DNA of 64,000 nt from Aeoliella straminimaris (GTDB lineage Bacteria; Planctomycetota; Planctomycetia; Pirellulales; Lacipirellulaceae), in contig NZ_JAMXLR010000092.1 of assembly GCF_024054565.1 (NCBI RefSeq), forward strand, positions 682,001-746,000. The letters run 5' to 3'. The number at the start of each line of letters is the position of its first letter. The first letter of the stretch is position 1. A program made the position numbers and the translations under genes. Below, piece by piece: positions 8,405 to 17,787 of this stretch. The notes beneath the pieces are model-generated. The model searched no databases, was not told the DNA's origin, and was given only the letters and a program-made list of their open reading frames with translations.

Positions 8405-9727
8405 TCACGCATTGGCAGCGAGCCGAAGCTGCCACTCGGACCCTTGGGGGTAGCTGTACTGCTCAATGCTCGCCTGATGGATTTCGGCACTGTACCCTGC
8501 ATTGGTGGGTGGCATGTAGTGTCCGCTGCGCACCACAACCGGGTGCACAAAGTGCGAGTGGAGGTGATCCACGTACTCTGCGACCCGGTTATCCAGCGAC
8601 GCACCGATGCGAATATAGTCGATCATGATCAGGTGGTTCACGTACTCGCACAAACCGACACCACCTGCATGCGGGCAGACCGGGACATTGAATTTTTTTG
8701 CCATCAACAGCACGCCAAGTATTTCGTTCACGCTGCCAAGGCGACAACTATCGATTTGGCAGAACGAGATCGCGTTCAGCTGGAGCAACTGCTTGAAGAT
8801 GACGCGGTTTTGACACTGCTCGCCGGTGGCGACCCCGATAGGTGCGATCGCCTTGGCGATTTCGGCGTGGCCTACGACGTCGTCCGGCGAAGTTGGTTCT
8901 TCCACCCACCACAGGTCGAACCGGGATAGCTGTCTGACCCATTCAATCGCCTCGGCGACCTCCCATCGCTGGTTGGCGTCGACCATCAGTTTTCGGTTGG
9001 GCCCGATTTCCTCGCGGATGATGGCGGCACGGCGGATGTCATCTTCCAAGTCGGCGCCAACCTTCAGTTTAAAATGCTCCCATCCTTCGGAGAGCGCTTG
9101 GCGACACAGCTTGCGGATCAAGTCGTCCGAGTAGCCGAGCCAACCGGCTGACGTGGTGTAGGCCGGAAAACCTGTGGTGTGCAACTCCGATTCGCGGTCG
9201 GCGCGGGTGGAGTCGTTTGTCGCCAGAATCTCGAGAGCGTCTTGTTTGGTGAGGGCATTTCCCAAGTACCGAAAATCGACACAGTCGACGAGTTGTTCGG
9301 CGGGCAGGTCGGACACCAGTTTCCAAAGCGGTTTGTTCTCCACCCGCGCCCACAGATCCCAAATGGCGTTCAACAAGGCCGCCGCAGCTAGATGGACTAC
9401 GCCTTTTTCAGGTCCAAGCCATCGCAGTTGGGAATCGTTAGCGATGGATTGGGCCGTTTGGCCAAACGTTTCCACCAAGCTTGCTAACGTCTTTCCGACG
9501 ACCTTTTCGGCCAGCAACTCGATCGCACTGACGCAAAGATCGGTGCCGCGGCCAAGCGTAAAGGTCAACCCGTATCCAGCCAGGCCATCGCAACTGGTCG
9601 ACAACTTGACGTAGGCGGCGGAGTAGTCGGGATCCGTATGCATGGCATCCGATCCGTGAGCTTCCTCCGAGGTAGGAAACCGCAGATCAACCACGCTGCA
9701 CGCAGTGATTGTTAACGAGCTATCCAT
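8405..9727 (-). CDS. L-fuconate dehydratase (enolase superfamily)
   Basis: 440 residues, close to the ~440 of characterised L-fuconate dehydratases. Signature elements of the mandelate racemase subgroup are visible: the base pair FKLKVG, metal ligands in MVDANQRW, WWVEEPT and ATGEQ, and a late CPHAGGVGLCEY His. It removes water from L-fuconate to give 2-keto-3-deoxy-L-fuconate. ATG 9727 (MDSSLTI) is preferred over TTG 9733. It follows the permease gene by 84 bases. A related acid-sugar dehydratase such as L-rhamnonate dehydratase is less likely, because the neighbouring transporter is FucP-like. Confidence 0.87.
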   Translation of the reverse strand: MDSSLTITACSVVDLRFPTSEEAHGSDAMHTDPDYSAAYVKLSTSCDGLAGYGLTFTLGRGTDLCVSAIELLAEKVVGKTLASLVETFGQTAQSIANDSQLRWLGPEKGVVHLAAAALLNAIWDLWARVENKPLWKLVSDLPAEQLVDCVDFRYLGNALTKQDALEILATNDSTRADRESELHTTGFPAYTTSAGWLGYSDDLIRKLCRQALSEGWEHFKLKVGADLEDDIRRAAIIREEIGPNRKLMVDANQRWEVAEAIEWVRQLSRFDLWWVEEPTSPDDVVGHAEIAKAIAPIGVATGEQCQNRVIFKQLLQLNAISFCQIDSCRLGSVNEILGVLLMAKKFNVPVCPHAGGVGLCEYVNHLIMIDYIRIGASLDNRVAEYVDHLHSHFVHPVVVRSGHYMPPTNAGYSAEIHQASIEQYSYPQGSEWQLRLAANA

Positions 9728-9811
9728 GTTCAACTATTGTTGGGAATGTCAATTTCGGAGGGAGCAAACAGTACTGCGGCATGGCTGGCAGTCAACAATT
9801 GGCCCGACAGA

Positions 9812-11353
9812 CTAAGCAGATACTCGTGGTCCAGTGCGAGCAACCACAAATCCGTACACGGCGACGAATATGAAGCTGGCGGCCGGTAGCAAGAAAGAGG
9901 CACGCACTGCCGTGGTTGGGTCGCCCCAGAAGTTGGTCCCCACGTCGATGGCGTAACCTTGCAGTGGCGGCATCAAGGCGCCACCCACAATGGCAAAGAT
10001 CAGACCCGCAGAGCCAAGCTTGGCGTCGTCCACACTTAGTCCATCCAAGGCGATCCCGTAAATGGTGGGGAACATGGCAGCCATGCACGACGAGACGCAA
10101 ATTAGGCTCAGGATTCCGATTTGGGCCGGCAGGAACACGGTTCCCAAGCTAAACACCAACCCGCCTATCGCCAGGTTGGCGAGCAGCTTTCCGGGGCGAA
10201 CGTACCCGAGTACATAGGTCCACACGAATCGGCTCAGCAAGAACAGGACCATACCGCCGATGTTGTACCATTGCGCGGTTGGGGCGTCGATTCCGACGAC
10301 GCTCATGCCGTATTCGATGATGTTGGTCCAGCACATAATCTGTGCCCCCACGTAAAGCCCTTGCGCCAGAACCCCCCCGATGTACTTGAAAGTCGCCAGG
10401 TTCAACAGTGTTTCCGACAGGTGGATGGGGTCTTCGGTGTGGCCAGTGTGGGGCATCTTGGAGACCAAGAAAGCCGCCAGAATCGCCAGCGACACAAAAG
10501 CGAAGGCGATGTAAGGGATGCGTATAACACCCAAGTCGTGCGTTTTTAGGTCCGCGTAAGCGTCGGGTTGCTCGCCGGAAAATCTCTCCATGGCGGCGGA
10601 CACATTCGCGCCAATTTCCCCCGGCGAAAGTCCTTGGCTTTTGTACTCGGGATGCGCCTGGATGTGACTTTCGCGAAACTTATTCACCTCAAGATGGGGC
10701 AGCACCAAAACGGCCGCCACGAACATACCGGTCAACGACCCGACGGGATTGAACGCCTGGGCCAGGTTGAGTCGGCGAGTCGCCGTTCGTATATCACCCA
10801 TGGAAAGGATGTACGGATTGGCCGACGTTTCCAGGAACGCCAACCCGAACGTGATAACATAAAAACAGCCCAAAAACAGCCAATATTCCTGGCTAATACT
10901 GGCGGGAATGAACAGCAGCGCGCCGGTTACAGCCAGTATCAGACCGATGACGATGCCGGCCTTGAAGGAAACCTTGCGAATCACCAATGCCGCGGGTATC
11001 GCCATCGTGGCGTAGCCACCGTAGAAGGCGAACTGTACCAAGTTGCCTTGCCAGGCTTGGAGCTGAAAGATTTGCTGAAACGACTTCACCATGGGGTTCG
11101 TCACGTCGTTCGCAAAACCCCACAAGGCAAATAGCGATGTTACCAGAATGAAGGGGTAACGTAGCTCGCGGGCAACGATGACGGGCGAAGTTGGAGATGA
11201 CGATTCCGAGTGTGCCGATGAGCCAGAGTCCGAAGAAGATGCGTTCAATGCTATCAACCAAATTGAAGAGGAGGGCTGGTGAGTCCGAAACTGCTCGCCG
11301 CGGTAGTATAGCAGCGGCCACCGCTGAATTGAAGAAACGCCCCACCGTATCAC
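9812..11353 (-). CDS. fucP: L-fucose:H+ symporter-like MFS permease
   Basis: Major facilitator of the FHS/FucP subfamily with about 12 membrane helices. The first helix contains LFALWGFANDVTNPM, the FucP signature around the conserved Asp/Asn. The open frame begins at ATG 11353, but the first ~60 residues are Ser-rich and not typical. A downstream TTG near 11244 would give a protein closer to the usual 430-450 residues, but no good ribosome binding site decides it. It is the first gene of the fucose operon; the next gene begins 84 bases downstream. Confidence 0.85.
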   Translation of the reverse strand: MIRWGVSSIQRWPLLYYRGEQFRTHQPSSSIWLIALNASSSDSGSSAHSESSSPTSPVIVARELRYPFILVTSLFALWGFANDVTNPMVKSFQQIFQLQAWQGNLVQFAFYGGYATMAIPAALVIRKVSFKAGIVIGLILAVTGALLFIPASISQEYWLFLGCFYVITFGLAFLETSANPYILSMGDIRTATRRLNLAQAFNPVGSLTGMFVAAVLVLPHLEVNKFRESHIQAHPEYKSQGLSPGEIGANVSAAMERFSGEQPDAYADLKTHDLGVIRIPYIAFAFVSLAILAAFLVSKMPHTGHTEDPIHLSETLLNLATFKYIGGVLAQGLYVGAQIMCWTNIIEYGMSVVGIDAPTAQWYNIGGMVLFLLSRFVWTYVLGYVRPGKLLANLAIGGLVFSLGTVFLPAQIGILSLICVSSCMAAMFPTIYGIALDGLSVDDAKLGSAGLIFAIVGGALMPPLQGYAIDVGTNFWGDPTTAVRASFLLPAASFIFVAVYGFVVARTGPRVSA

Positions 11354-11546
11354 ACAAGGGCGCGAAGCGTGCAGCCTGGAGCCACCAGAAGTTCAGCTTT
11401 TACCGGCTGGCGTCTCCAAAATTGCGTCGCGTCAGTCCGCCTGAGCGATTCCGCAGAAGTCGGCGACTAGCGAAGTGCCGGTGAGGACCGCAACTTCCGT
11501 GCGGCATCACCGCCCTGTTCGGCGAGAATTTTCCGTGCACGAAGGC

Positions 11547-12398
11547 CTAGGAGCCAAGCGGAGAGGCCAATTCTGGTTGAAACGTCTTATCGTCCAACCT
11601 GTCGATAAACCGGCTGACCGTTAGCAGGTAGTCAAATGGAGGAGCCCAATCGTGCTTGGCCCCTTTGATGGGCACAAACTGCTTGGGCTGATTGGCAGCT
11701 TCAAACAGGGCTCTGCCGTGGGACTGCGGAATTACCACATCGTCCGATCCATGGGCGATGAGCACCGGACCGTGGAAGTTTGGCAGCCGCTCGATGGACG
11801 GGAATTGGGTATCGAGTTTGCCCCCAACTCCCGAGTGAGGCAGTTTCCAATCCGCCAATTCGGGCAGCGAAGTGAACGTGCTTTCGAGGATCAGTCCTCG
11901 CGCACCGTCGTTGGCTGCCAGTTCGACCATCACGGCCCCGCCGAGCGACCGCCCGTAGAGCACAATGTCTTCTGGTGCTGTGCCAGTCTGTTGGGCCAGC
12001 CAGTCCCGCGCCCGGCGGGCATCGTCCACCAGCCCTGCTTCGGAGGGCGTGCCTTCGCTGCGGCCGTAGCCTCGATAGTCGAACACCAGCATCGAGACCT
12101 GCAGTTGCCTGGTCCATGTCTGCAACAGATGGGCTCGGTGCGACACATTGCCAGCATTGCCGTGGGCGAATAGCACCACCGCGCGGGGATTCTCCACGGG
12201 GCAGTACCAGCCATGGATTGTGGGAGAGCCCGCTGTGTGGATCTCGACGTCCTGGTATTCCAGGCCGGGAGGAACTCGGGTGTAGTCGAGCTCCCGAGTC
12301 GGCTGGTACAGCACGTGTTGCTCAAGCCCCGTGACCACCGAGGCCGGTATCGCGACGCAGCCGGTCGAACAGGCGGACACGATGGTCAGCCCCAGCAT
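11547..12398 (-). CDS. Alpha/beta hydrolase lipoprotein
   Basis: 283 residues. The N-terminus MLGLTIVSAC is a short lipoprotein signal with lipobox VSAC. The hydrolase domain has the oxyanion-region FAHGNAGN, nucleophile elbow GRSLGG, acid in HGSDDVV and His in KHDWAP, so the full triad is present. It resembles the ABHD13/BEM46 group of serine hydrolases, which have poorly defined esterase or thioesterase roles. It follows the Cys-rich surface protein on the same strand, but a strong hairpin lies between them, so it probably has its own promoter. Confidence 0.8.
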   Translation of the reverse strand: MLGLTIVSACSTGCVAIPASVVTGLEQHVLYQPTRELDYTRVPPGLEYQDVEIHTAGSPTIHGWYCPVENPRAVVLFAHGNAGNVSHRAHLLQTWTRQLQVSMLVFDYRGYGRSEGTPSEAGLVDDARRARDWLAQQTGTAPEDIVLYGRSLGGAVMVELAANDGARGLILESTFTSLPELADWKLPHSGVGGKLDTQFPSIERLPNFHGPVLIAHGSDDVVIPQSHGRALFEAANQPKQFVPIKGAKHDWAPPFDYLLTVSRFIDRLDDKTFQPELASPLGS

Positions 12399-12465
12399 GA
12401 CAAGCAGTGGTTGCGAGCGATGGAACAGAGCAGAGTGTCCTGCCGTGGATTGGTAAAAACAGGCG

Positions 12466-12499
12466 AGCTCTTCGCGCGAGTGCCCCCGCGCGAAGAGCT
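12466..12499 (-). terminator. Intrinsic terminator after the Cys-rich surface protein gene
   Basis: A perfect 13-bp stem (AGCTCTTCGCGCG with CGCGCGAAGAGCT) around an 8-base loop. On the minus strand it is followed after a few bases by TGTTTTTACC. It lies 17 bases after the stop of the gene at 12516-14123. Confidence 0.75.
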
Positions 12500-12515
12500 T
12501 CGTCCAGCATGTTGC

Positions 12516-14123
12516 TTAGTCCACGACGATCAAGCTGCCGTTATTGGCGACGTCGAACATCGGGCGATAGGGACGGTTGTTCCAGCTCTTGGCCCGGCAA
12601 CCGTAGTGCCACACCAGGTTCAACCCGATGTTCCATCCTTCGTCGTGGGCGCCGGAGCCTTCCGAGCCCCCTTCGGCCACCAGGTAACGCCAGTTGCCTT
12701 CGAGTGCCCAACTGTTGGTGACGGGCAGGTGGAAATCGCTGCCGAGCACCGCGTTCGAGTCGCCAGTGAAACCAGCGAACGCACGGCAGTCGCCACCTTG
12801 TTGGCCCAGGAGGCGGTAGTAGAACAGGTACTGATTGGCGGCGTTATACGTAGTGGTGCCAATCTGATTCTCGTTGGTGTTGGCCGAGAACATGAAACCC
12901 CATTCGCGGCTCATGCAGTTCTTGAAGCCGAGCTGACCTCGCACCTGACCGAAGTCGTGGGAGCCCTGACGCTCGTCGGTCAGCCAGTCCCACACCACGC
13001 CGTACTGCAGACCCAGGCGATTGCGATGGAATAGACCCGCGGTGAGGAACTGTTGCGAGTGAGCGCCGTCGCTCTCGGTGGCAAAGTCGCCGCTCAATTG
13101 GTTTTGCGTCGCCTGCCAGCCGACCTGATAACCCAGGCCCGGCCAGGGCAGCCAGGCCATCTTGCCACCCAGGTTGAATCCTTCGTGGAAGCCGAAGTTG
13201 CCACCGTCGCGGCCGTTATCCAGCGGACCCTTGAAGCCTTGCACGCCACCGAACAAGGCGAACTCCTTGATGGGGGGGGCCCACAGGATGGGCACGCAGC
13301 CTCGCTGGTCGCAGCCAAACAGGGCTTGCGGCCAGGGGGGGCAATCGTCGCAGCAGCTGTCGCCACAGCAAGCGTCGCCACAGGTGCAGCAACCATCCAC
13401 GCAATCGCCGCAGCATTCCGCGGCACAGTCTGGCTCGCTGTAGGGTACGCCACACACAGGTTCGTATCCGTAGCTGGCGGCACAGCCGGGTTCGCCCAGG
13501 TAGCAGCCATCGCCACAACCGCAAGGACCTACACAGCCGCAGCTTGGCTCGGGGCAACCACAGCCCGCTTCGCCGTAGTACATCGAACCCGATTGACATT
13601 CCTGACAGTCGCACATCGGACCGCCCTGCATCATCATCGGACCTTCATGCATCATGACCGGGCCCGAGTCCATGGGGGCGCCGGGATAGATCTCTTCGTA
13701 CTGCTGTGGTTCCGGCTCCAGCGAACCTTCTTCATGCTGCACCCGGCGCACGGCCTTCGGCGGCACGGCTGCCACCCGCTGGGTATGCTGCGATGGCTCG
13801 GGGCCCACTTGCCGGGCGCTCATCTGGCGGTCGATCGTCTCGTGACGTGGCGCAACCTTCAGCGTCGTGAGCGGCTTGGCAGGTTCTGCCTGTCGAAACG
13901 ACTGCGGCTGGCGGAAGGTCGGCTGCTTGGCGGGCAGCTGAACTTCTTTGGCCTGCCGTGGCTGAGGTGCCGACGCAACACGGACGGGTGTCTGTTGGCG
14001 GCTGGAGGACTTCAATTGCGAGTTATGCACCCACTGAAGTTGCTGTGCGTGAGCTGTGCTGAACACCAGGGCGGTAAGAACCGCCAGCGAGGTGGTCGCG
14101 ATGCAGTTCGGGAGGCGTTGCAT
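12516..14123 (-). CDS. Cysteine-rich secreted protein with C-terminal beta-barrel-like domain (DUF6666-like)
   Basis: Start chosen at ATG 14123 (MQRLPN) because GAAAGGA lies 8 bases upstream; an in-frame ATG at 14147 would add eight residues. Order: signal peptide to about residue 26 (FSTAHA), a Pro/Gln/Arg-rich disordered segment (about 30-140), a Gly/Met stretch, a segment of about 105 residues holding 26 cysteines (about 171-276) as C-x-C and C-C pairs, then about 250 residues of alternating amphipathic strands ending LIVVD, typical of an outer-membrane barrel. Planctomycete genomes carry such surface proteins. The role is unknown; disulfide cross-linking in the cell envelope is inference. 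Confidence 0.75.
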   Translation of the reverse strand: MQRLPNCIATTSLAVLTALVFSTAHAQQLQWVHNSQLKSSSRQQTPVRVASAPQPRQAKEVQLPAKQPTFRQPQSFRQAEPAKPLTTLKVAPRHETIDRQMSARQVGPEPSQHTQRVAAVPPKAVRRVQHEEGSLEPEPQQYEEIYPGAPMDSGPVMMHEGPMMMQGGPMCDCQECQSGSMYYGEAGCGCPEPSCGCVGPCGCGDGCYLGEPGCAASYGYEPVCGVPYSEPDCAAECCGDCVDGCCTCGDACCGDSCCDDCPPWPQALFGCDQRGCVPILWAPPIKEFALFGGVQGFKGPLDNGRDGGNFGFHEGFNLGGKMAWLPWPGLGYQVGWQATQNQLSGDFATESDGAHSQQFLTAGLFHRNRLGLQYGVVWDWLTDERQGSHDFGQVRGQLGFKNCMSREWGFMFSANTNENQIGTTTYNAANQYLFYYRLLGQQGGDCRAFAGFTGDSNAVLGSDFHLPVTNSWALEGNWRYLVAEGGSEGSGAHDEGWNIGLNLVWHYGCRAKSWNNRPYRPMFDVANNGSLIVVD

Positions 14124-14147
14124 CTGTCCAATCCTTTCGGGAGGCAA

Positions 14148-14466
14148 TCAAGGTCGTTGGGCTTCCGGCTGCTCAGGTAACAGCGTCGGTATGCCCGGGC
14201 CCCCCCAGGATTTCGTACCTGACAGATGGTATCGGCCACCGCACAACCGATACTTTCGGAAAAGTTTGACTAATTTTCGCAGCCCTCTCGCTAGCACTGC
14301 TAGAGCTTCGCAGCGATAGCGGGTAGGTTGAGCGGATTGTTGGGCGGGAGCCATGGACGAGCCTATCCAACTGCCGACCCGCCAGAAGCCTGCCGTAGAA
14401 CGATGCTCAACTCACCAGACGCCTAGCGGCGTCCGCTCGCCTGATAGCTATGAATTGCGGAGTGAC
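14148..14466. other. Divergent promoter region
   Basis: Separates the divergently transcribed Cys-rich protein gene and the adenine deaminase gene. A TTGACT box near 14265 could be a -35 element, but no convincing -10 box follows. In-frame ATGs upstream of 14467 exist, but the peptide they would add is not protein-like. Confidence 0.35.
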
Positions 14467-16101
14467 ATGCCTGCTGTAATTGCCAACGTTGTTGATATCG
14501 CTAACCGCAAGATCACGCCCGCCGAGGTGGTGTGGGAAAACGGCCGCATTGCCAGCATTACCCCGGCTGAGGGGCAGAAGCCGACGACCTACCTGCTGCC
14601 AGGTTTCGTCGATGCCCACGTGCATATCGAGAGTTCGATGCTGGTGCCCACGGAGTTCGCCCGCACGGCCGTGCTGCACGGCACCGTGGCCACGGTGAGC
14701 GACCCGCACGAGATTGGCAACGTGCTGGGCGTCGCCGGCGTGGAGTACATGCTAGCGAACGCCGCCCACAGTCCGCTGAAGTTTTGCTTCGGTGCGCCAT
14801 CCTGCGTGCCGGCCACCACCTTCGAAACCGCAGGGGCGAGCATCACCACCGCCGAAGTGGAGACGCTGCTGGCCGACCCGCGGATTGGCTACCTGAGCGA
14901 GATGATGAACTTCCCCGGCATCCTCCATGGCGATCCTGACTGCCTGGCCAAGGTTGCCGCGGCCAAGACGATCGGCAAGCCGGTCGATGGTCACGCTCCC
15001 GGACTGCGGGGCGAAGCGGCGGCCGCTTACGTTGGTGCAGGCATCACCACCGATCACGAGTGCTTTACCAAGGACGAGGCGCTCGACAAGCTGGCGGCCG
15101 GCTGCAAGATTTCGATTCGTGAAGGTTCGGCCGCGCGCAATTTCGACGCCCTGTACACGCTGATCGGCGAGTACCCCGGCATGACCATGCTGTGCAGCGA
15201 CGACAAACATCCCGACGAGCTCTTGTTGGGACACATCAACCTGCTGGTCCGCCGCGCGGTGGCTGCAGGCATTGACCTGTTCGAGGTGCTCCGCGCCGCT
15301 TGCCTCACGCCGGTCCAACACTATTCGCTCGACGTCGGGCAACTGAAGGTCGGCGATCCGGCCGACTTTATCGAGGTCGATTCGCTCGAGGAGTTCAACG
15401 TGCTCCGCACCTGGATCGATGGCGAGTGCGTGGCCGAAGACGGCACCACTCCCCTGCCCCGCATTGAAGTGCACGAGGCCAATCAGTTCGAGTCGCGACA
15501 GGTGGTAGCCGAAGAGTTGGCAGTTGCCGCTGGCGATGCAAAATCGCTCAAGGTGATCGAAGCGATCGACGGACAATTGGTAACAAATTGTCTTGCCGAG
15601 AGTCCCAAGGTTGTCGATGGCAAGGTGGTACCTGACACCGAGCGCGACATCCTTAAACTGGTTGTCGTCAATCGCTACAGCCCGGCACCCGCGGCCGTGG
15701 CGTTCATCAAGAACTTTGGCATCAAGCAAGGTGCGCTGGCTTCGAGCGTGGCGCACGATTCGCATAACGTGATCGCGGTGGGCACTTCGGATGAGGACAT
15801 CGTGGCCGCCATCAATCTGGTGATGGACAGCCGCGGCGGTTTGAGTGCTGCGTCGGTCGCCGATGGGGTGGCGGAGGTACTTCCCCTGCCCGTGGCCGGC
15901 TTGATGGCCACCGGCACCTGTGCCGAGGTAGGCGAGGCGTACGGCAAACTCGACCGCCAGGTGAAAGAGTGGGGATCGCCCCTTCGTGCCCCCTACATGA
16001 CCCTGTCGTTCATGGCCCTGCTCGTGATTCCCGCATTAAAGCTCAGCGATTTGGGGTTGTTCGATGGCGGCAAGTTCGAGTTTGCCGATCTGCTGACGTA
16101 G
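14467..16101 (+). CDS. ade: Adenine deaminase
   Basis: 544 residues from ATG 14467 (MPAVIANVVD), which matches the usual N-terminal strand of the family better than ATG 14353. It converts adenine to hypoxanthine and ammonia in purine salvage. Seen: the amidohydrolase metal motif GFVDAHVHIESSM, DGHAPGL, TDHECFT and SDDKHPDELL (metal and catalytic ligands). The C-terminal Ade-specific domain has GIKQGALASSVAHDSHN and the final PALKLSDLGLFD. The length and motif order fit complete Ade. The next gene is a kinase 82 bases downstream. Confidence 0.92.
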   Translation: MPAVIANVVDIANRKITPAEVVWENGRIASITPAEGQKPTTYLLPGFVDAHVHIESSMLVPTEFARTAVLHGTVATVSDPHEIGNVLGVAGVEYMLANAAHSPLKFCFGAPSCVPATTFETAGASITTAEVETLLADPRIGYLSEMMNFPGILHGDPDCLAKVAAAKTIGKPVDGHAPGLRGEAAAAYVGAGITTDHECFTKDEALDKLAAGCKISIREGSAARNFDALYTLIGEYPGMTMLCSDDKHPDELLLGHINLLVRRAVAAGIDLFEVLRAACLTPVQHYSLDVGQLKVGDPADFIEVDSLEEFNVLRTWIDGECVAEDGTTPLPRIEVHEANQFESRQVVAEELAVAAGDAKSLKVIEAIDGQLVTNCLAESPKVVDGKVVPDTERDILKLVVVNRYSPAPAAVAFIKNFGIKQGALASSVAHDSHNVIAVGTSDEDIVAAINLVMDSRGGLSAASVADGVAEVLPLPVAGLMATGTCAEVGEAYGKLDRQVKEWGSPLRAPYMTLSFMALLVIPALKLSDLGLFDGGKFEFADLLT

Positions 16102-16183
16102 AGTTTGCGTCAGCTTGCTGCCTTGTGGTATTCTCCAATCGCAAATTCTTCTTAGCCAGGCGGCATAGGGGGCTCTTGTATCC

Positions 16184-17233
16184 ATGGGCGATGTGGTGCA
16201 ACTCGTCGGCGACTTCGAAGTGCTGGAGACATTGGGATCCGGCGCGGCCGGTTCCGCATACAAGGCTCGCAACCGCGAGACGGGCGAAATGGTTGCTGTG
16301 AAGCTCATGCACGAGCGGATGGCCAGCCAGCCCGACATCCAGAATCGCTTCGTCCGCGAAGTATCGGTCCTGCAGAAACTCGATCATCCGAACGTCGTCC
16401 GCTATGTCGATTGTGGCTTGGACGATGGCCGCATCTATCTGGCCATGGAGTGGGTGGAGTTCGGCTCCCTCGACTCGGTGCTCAGCCGCCGGGGCACGTT
16501 GCCATGGCGCGAAGCGGTGGAGGTTGCCATGCAAATCTGCTCGGGTCTCGAGCACGCCCACAGCAAGGGGATCATCCATCGCGACCTGAAACCGGCCAAC
16601 CTGTTTCTATCGTCGGACGGGCTCGTGAAGATCGGCGATTTCGGCCTGGCTCGCGACGCCGACCTGCACCGCCTGACGGTGACCGGCAACACCGTGGGAT
16701 CGTGCCGGTATATGGCGCCGGAGCAAGTTCGTGGCGAAGACGTGCTGACCGGTGCCGTGGATATCTACGCGCTGGGGTGCCTGCTGTATCGCATGCTGTC
16801 GGGCCGGGCGCCATTCGACGGGGCGACCATCATCGAGATCTTCGAGGCCCACCTCTACACGGACATCCCCCTCATCGACGGACCACGCGGCGATCGCCCG
16901 CAGGCACTCGACGATCTGGTGACGCTGATGTTGACCAAAGACGTCAGCCAGCGACCGGGACAGGCCAGCGAGGTGCACGAAGCTTTGGCAGCCATCCTGG
17001 CCGGTGAGAAAGTGGCCGAGGAGTTCACCCCCGCCGTGCAGCCCGAATCTGCCGAGGCCACACCCGAAGAGCAACCTGCCGAGCCAACCGATCCCGAGCC
17101 CAACTTGACCCAGCGACTCATGTCGGGCCAGCCACCAGCCGAAGCGCGGACCCCCAACCTGCGAATCGTGTTGATTGTGGTCGGCCTGGCCGTGCTGATT
17201 GGCGTGGTGGTGTGGATTGCCCAGAACCGCTGA
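16184..17233 (+). CDS. Membrane-anchored serine/threonine protein kinase
   Basis: 349 residues. Kinase domain at about residues 10-270: glycine loop GSGAAG, Lys40 in AVKLM, HRDLKPAN with Asp134, DFG Asp152 and APEQ, so it should be active. A Pro/Glu-rich linker (about 285-325) leads to one C-terminal membrane helix (IVLIVVGLAVLIGVVVWIA) with only four residues after it, so there is no extracellular sensor domain. Such Hanks-type kinases are abundant in planctomycetes. Substrates are unknown. Confidence 0.9.
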   Translation: MGDVVQLVGDFEVLETLGSGAAGSAYKARNRETGEMVAVKLMHERMASQPDIQNRFVREVSVLQKLDHPNVVRYVDCGLDDGRIYLAMEWVEFGSLDSVLSRRGTLPWREAVEVAMQICSGLEHAHSKGIIHRDLKPANLFLSSDGLVKIGDFGLARDADLHRLTVTGNTVGSCRYMAPEQVRGEDVLTGAVDIYALGCLLYRMLSGRAPFDGATIIEIFEAHLYTDIPLIDGPRGDRPQALDDLVTLMLTKDVSQRPGQASEVHEALAAILAGEKVAEEFTPAVQPESAEATPEEQPAEPTDPEPNLTQRLMSGQPPAEARTPNLRIVLIVVGLAVLIGVVVWIAQNR

Positions 17234-17246
17234 GGATCGAGTGCGC

Positions 17247-17666
17247 TCAATCCTTGGCCTTGAGTTCGCGGGCTTTCACGCGCAGTTCTTCGCTGGTCCA
17301 TCCCTCGCGATCGGCGGCAGCCAGCAATCGGCGTTGCTCCGGCGAGTTCAATCGCGCCACCGCGGCGTGCGCCGACCACGACAGGTTGGGCCGCCGGTTC
17401 TCGAACGGTACCCGTCGCGCCACCGACGCGTAGCGGCTGAGCATCTCGGTCGACACCAGTCCTTCGCACATCTGCGAAAACGACTCGCCGAACCCGTCCT
17501 CGCCCGCGTTGATCAGGTCGCCAATCCACCACGGCCCCGCGCGTTGGCACCAGATGGCGAACTGCAGTGGGCCCTGCCATTCGTCGAGCGAAGGCCGGCC
17601 GCTGATGCGGATACCAGTGGAGAAAAAATGAAACGGACCGACGGATATTTTGGGGCGTTGAGTCAT
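17247..17666 (-). CDS. Hypothetical protein with helix-turn-helix-like C-terminus, 139 aa
   Basis: The N-terminal half contains PFHFFSTGIRI and a Trp-rich segment (WQGPLQFAIWCQRAGPWWIGDLI). The C-terminal half (SWSAHAAVARLNSPEQRRLLAAADREGWTSEELR) resembles the ParB-like pattern 'H..va.L....q..ll..a...gws..elr'. This suggests a DNA-associated or prophage-like origin, but nothing more can be said. It converges on the kinase gene with 13 bases between stops. Confidence 0.6.
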   Translation of the reverse strand: MTQRPKISVGPFHFFSTGIRISGRPSLDEWQGPLQFAIWCQRAGPWWIGDLINAGEDGFGESFSQMCEGLVSTEMLSRYASVARRVPFENRRPNLSWSAHAAVARLNSPEQRRLLAAADREGWTSEELRVKARELKAKD

Positions 17667-17787
17667 GCCGGGATGCGGGGACGGTGGTTCAAACGGCTCG
17701 AAGGTGCGGGACGCAGCTAGATTTTAGCGCTTTGCGCGAGGATAATGGAGCCCAGTTTCGCCCGAGTTCTTACCGCAACCAGGTTTC

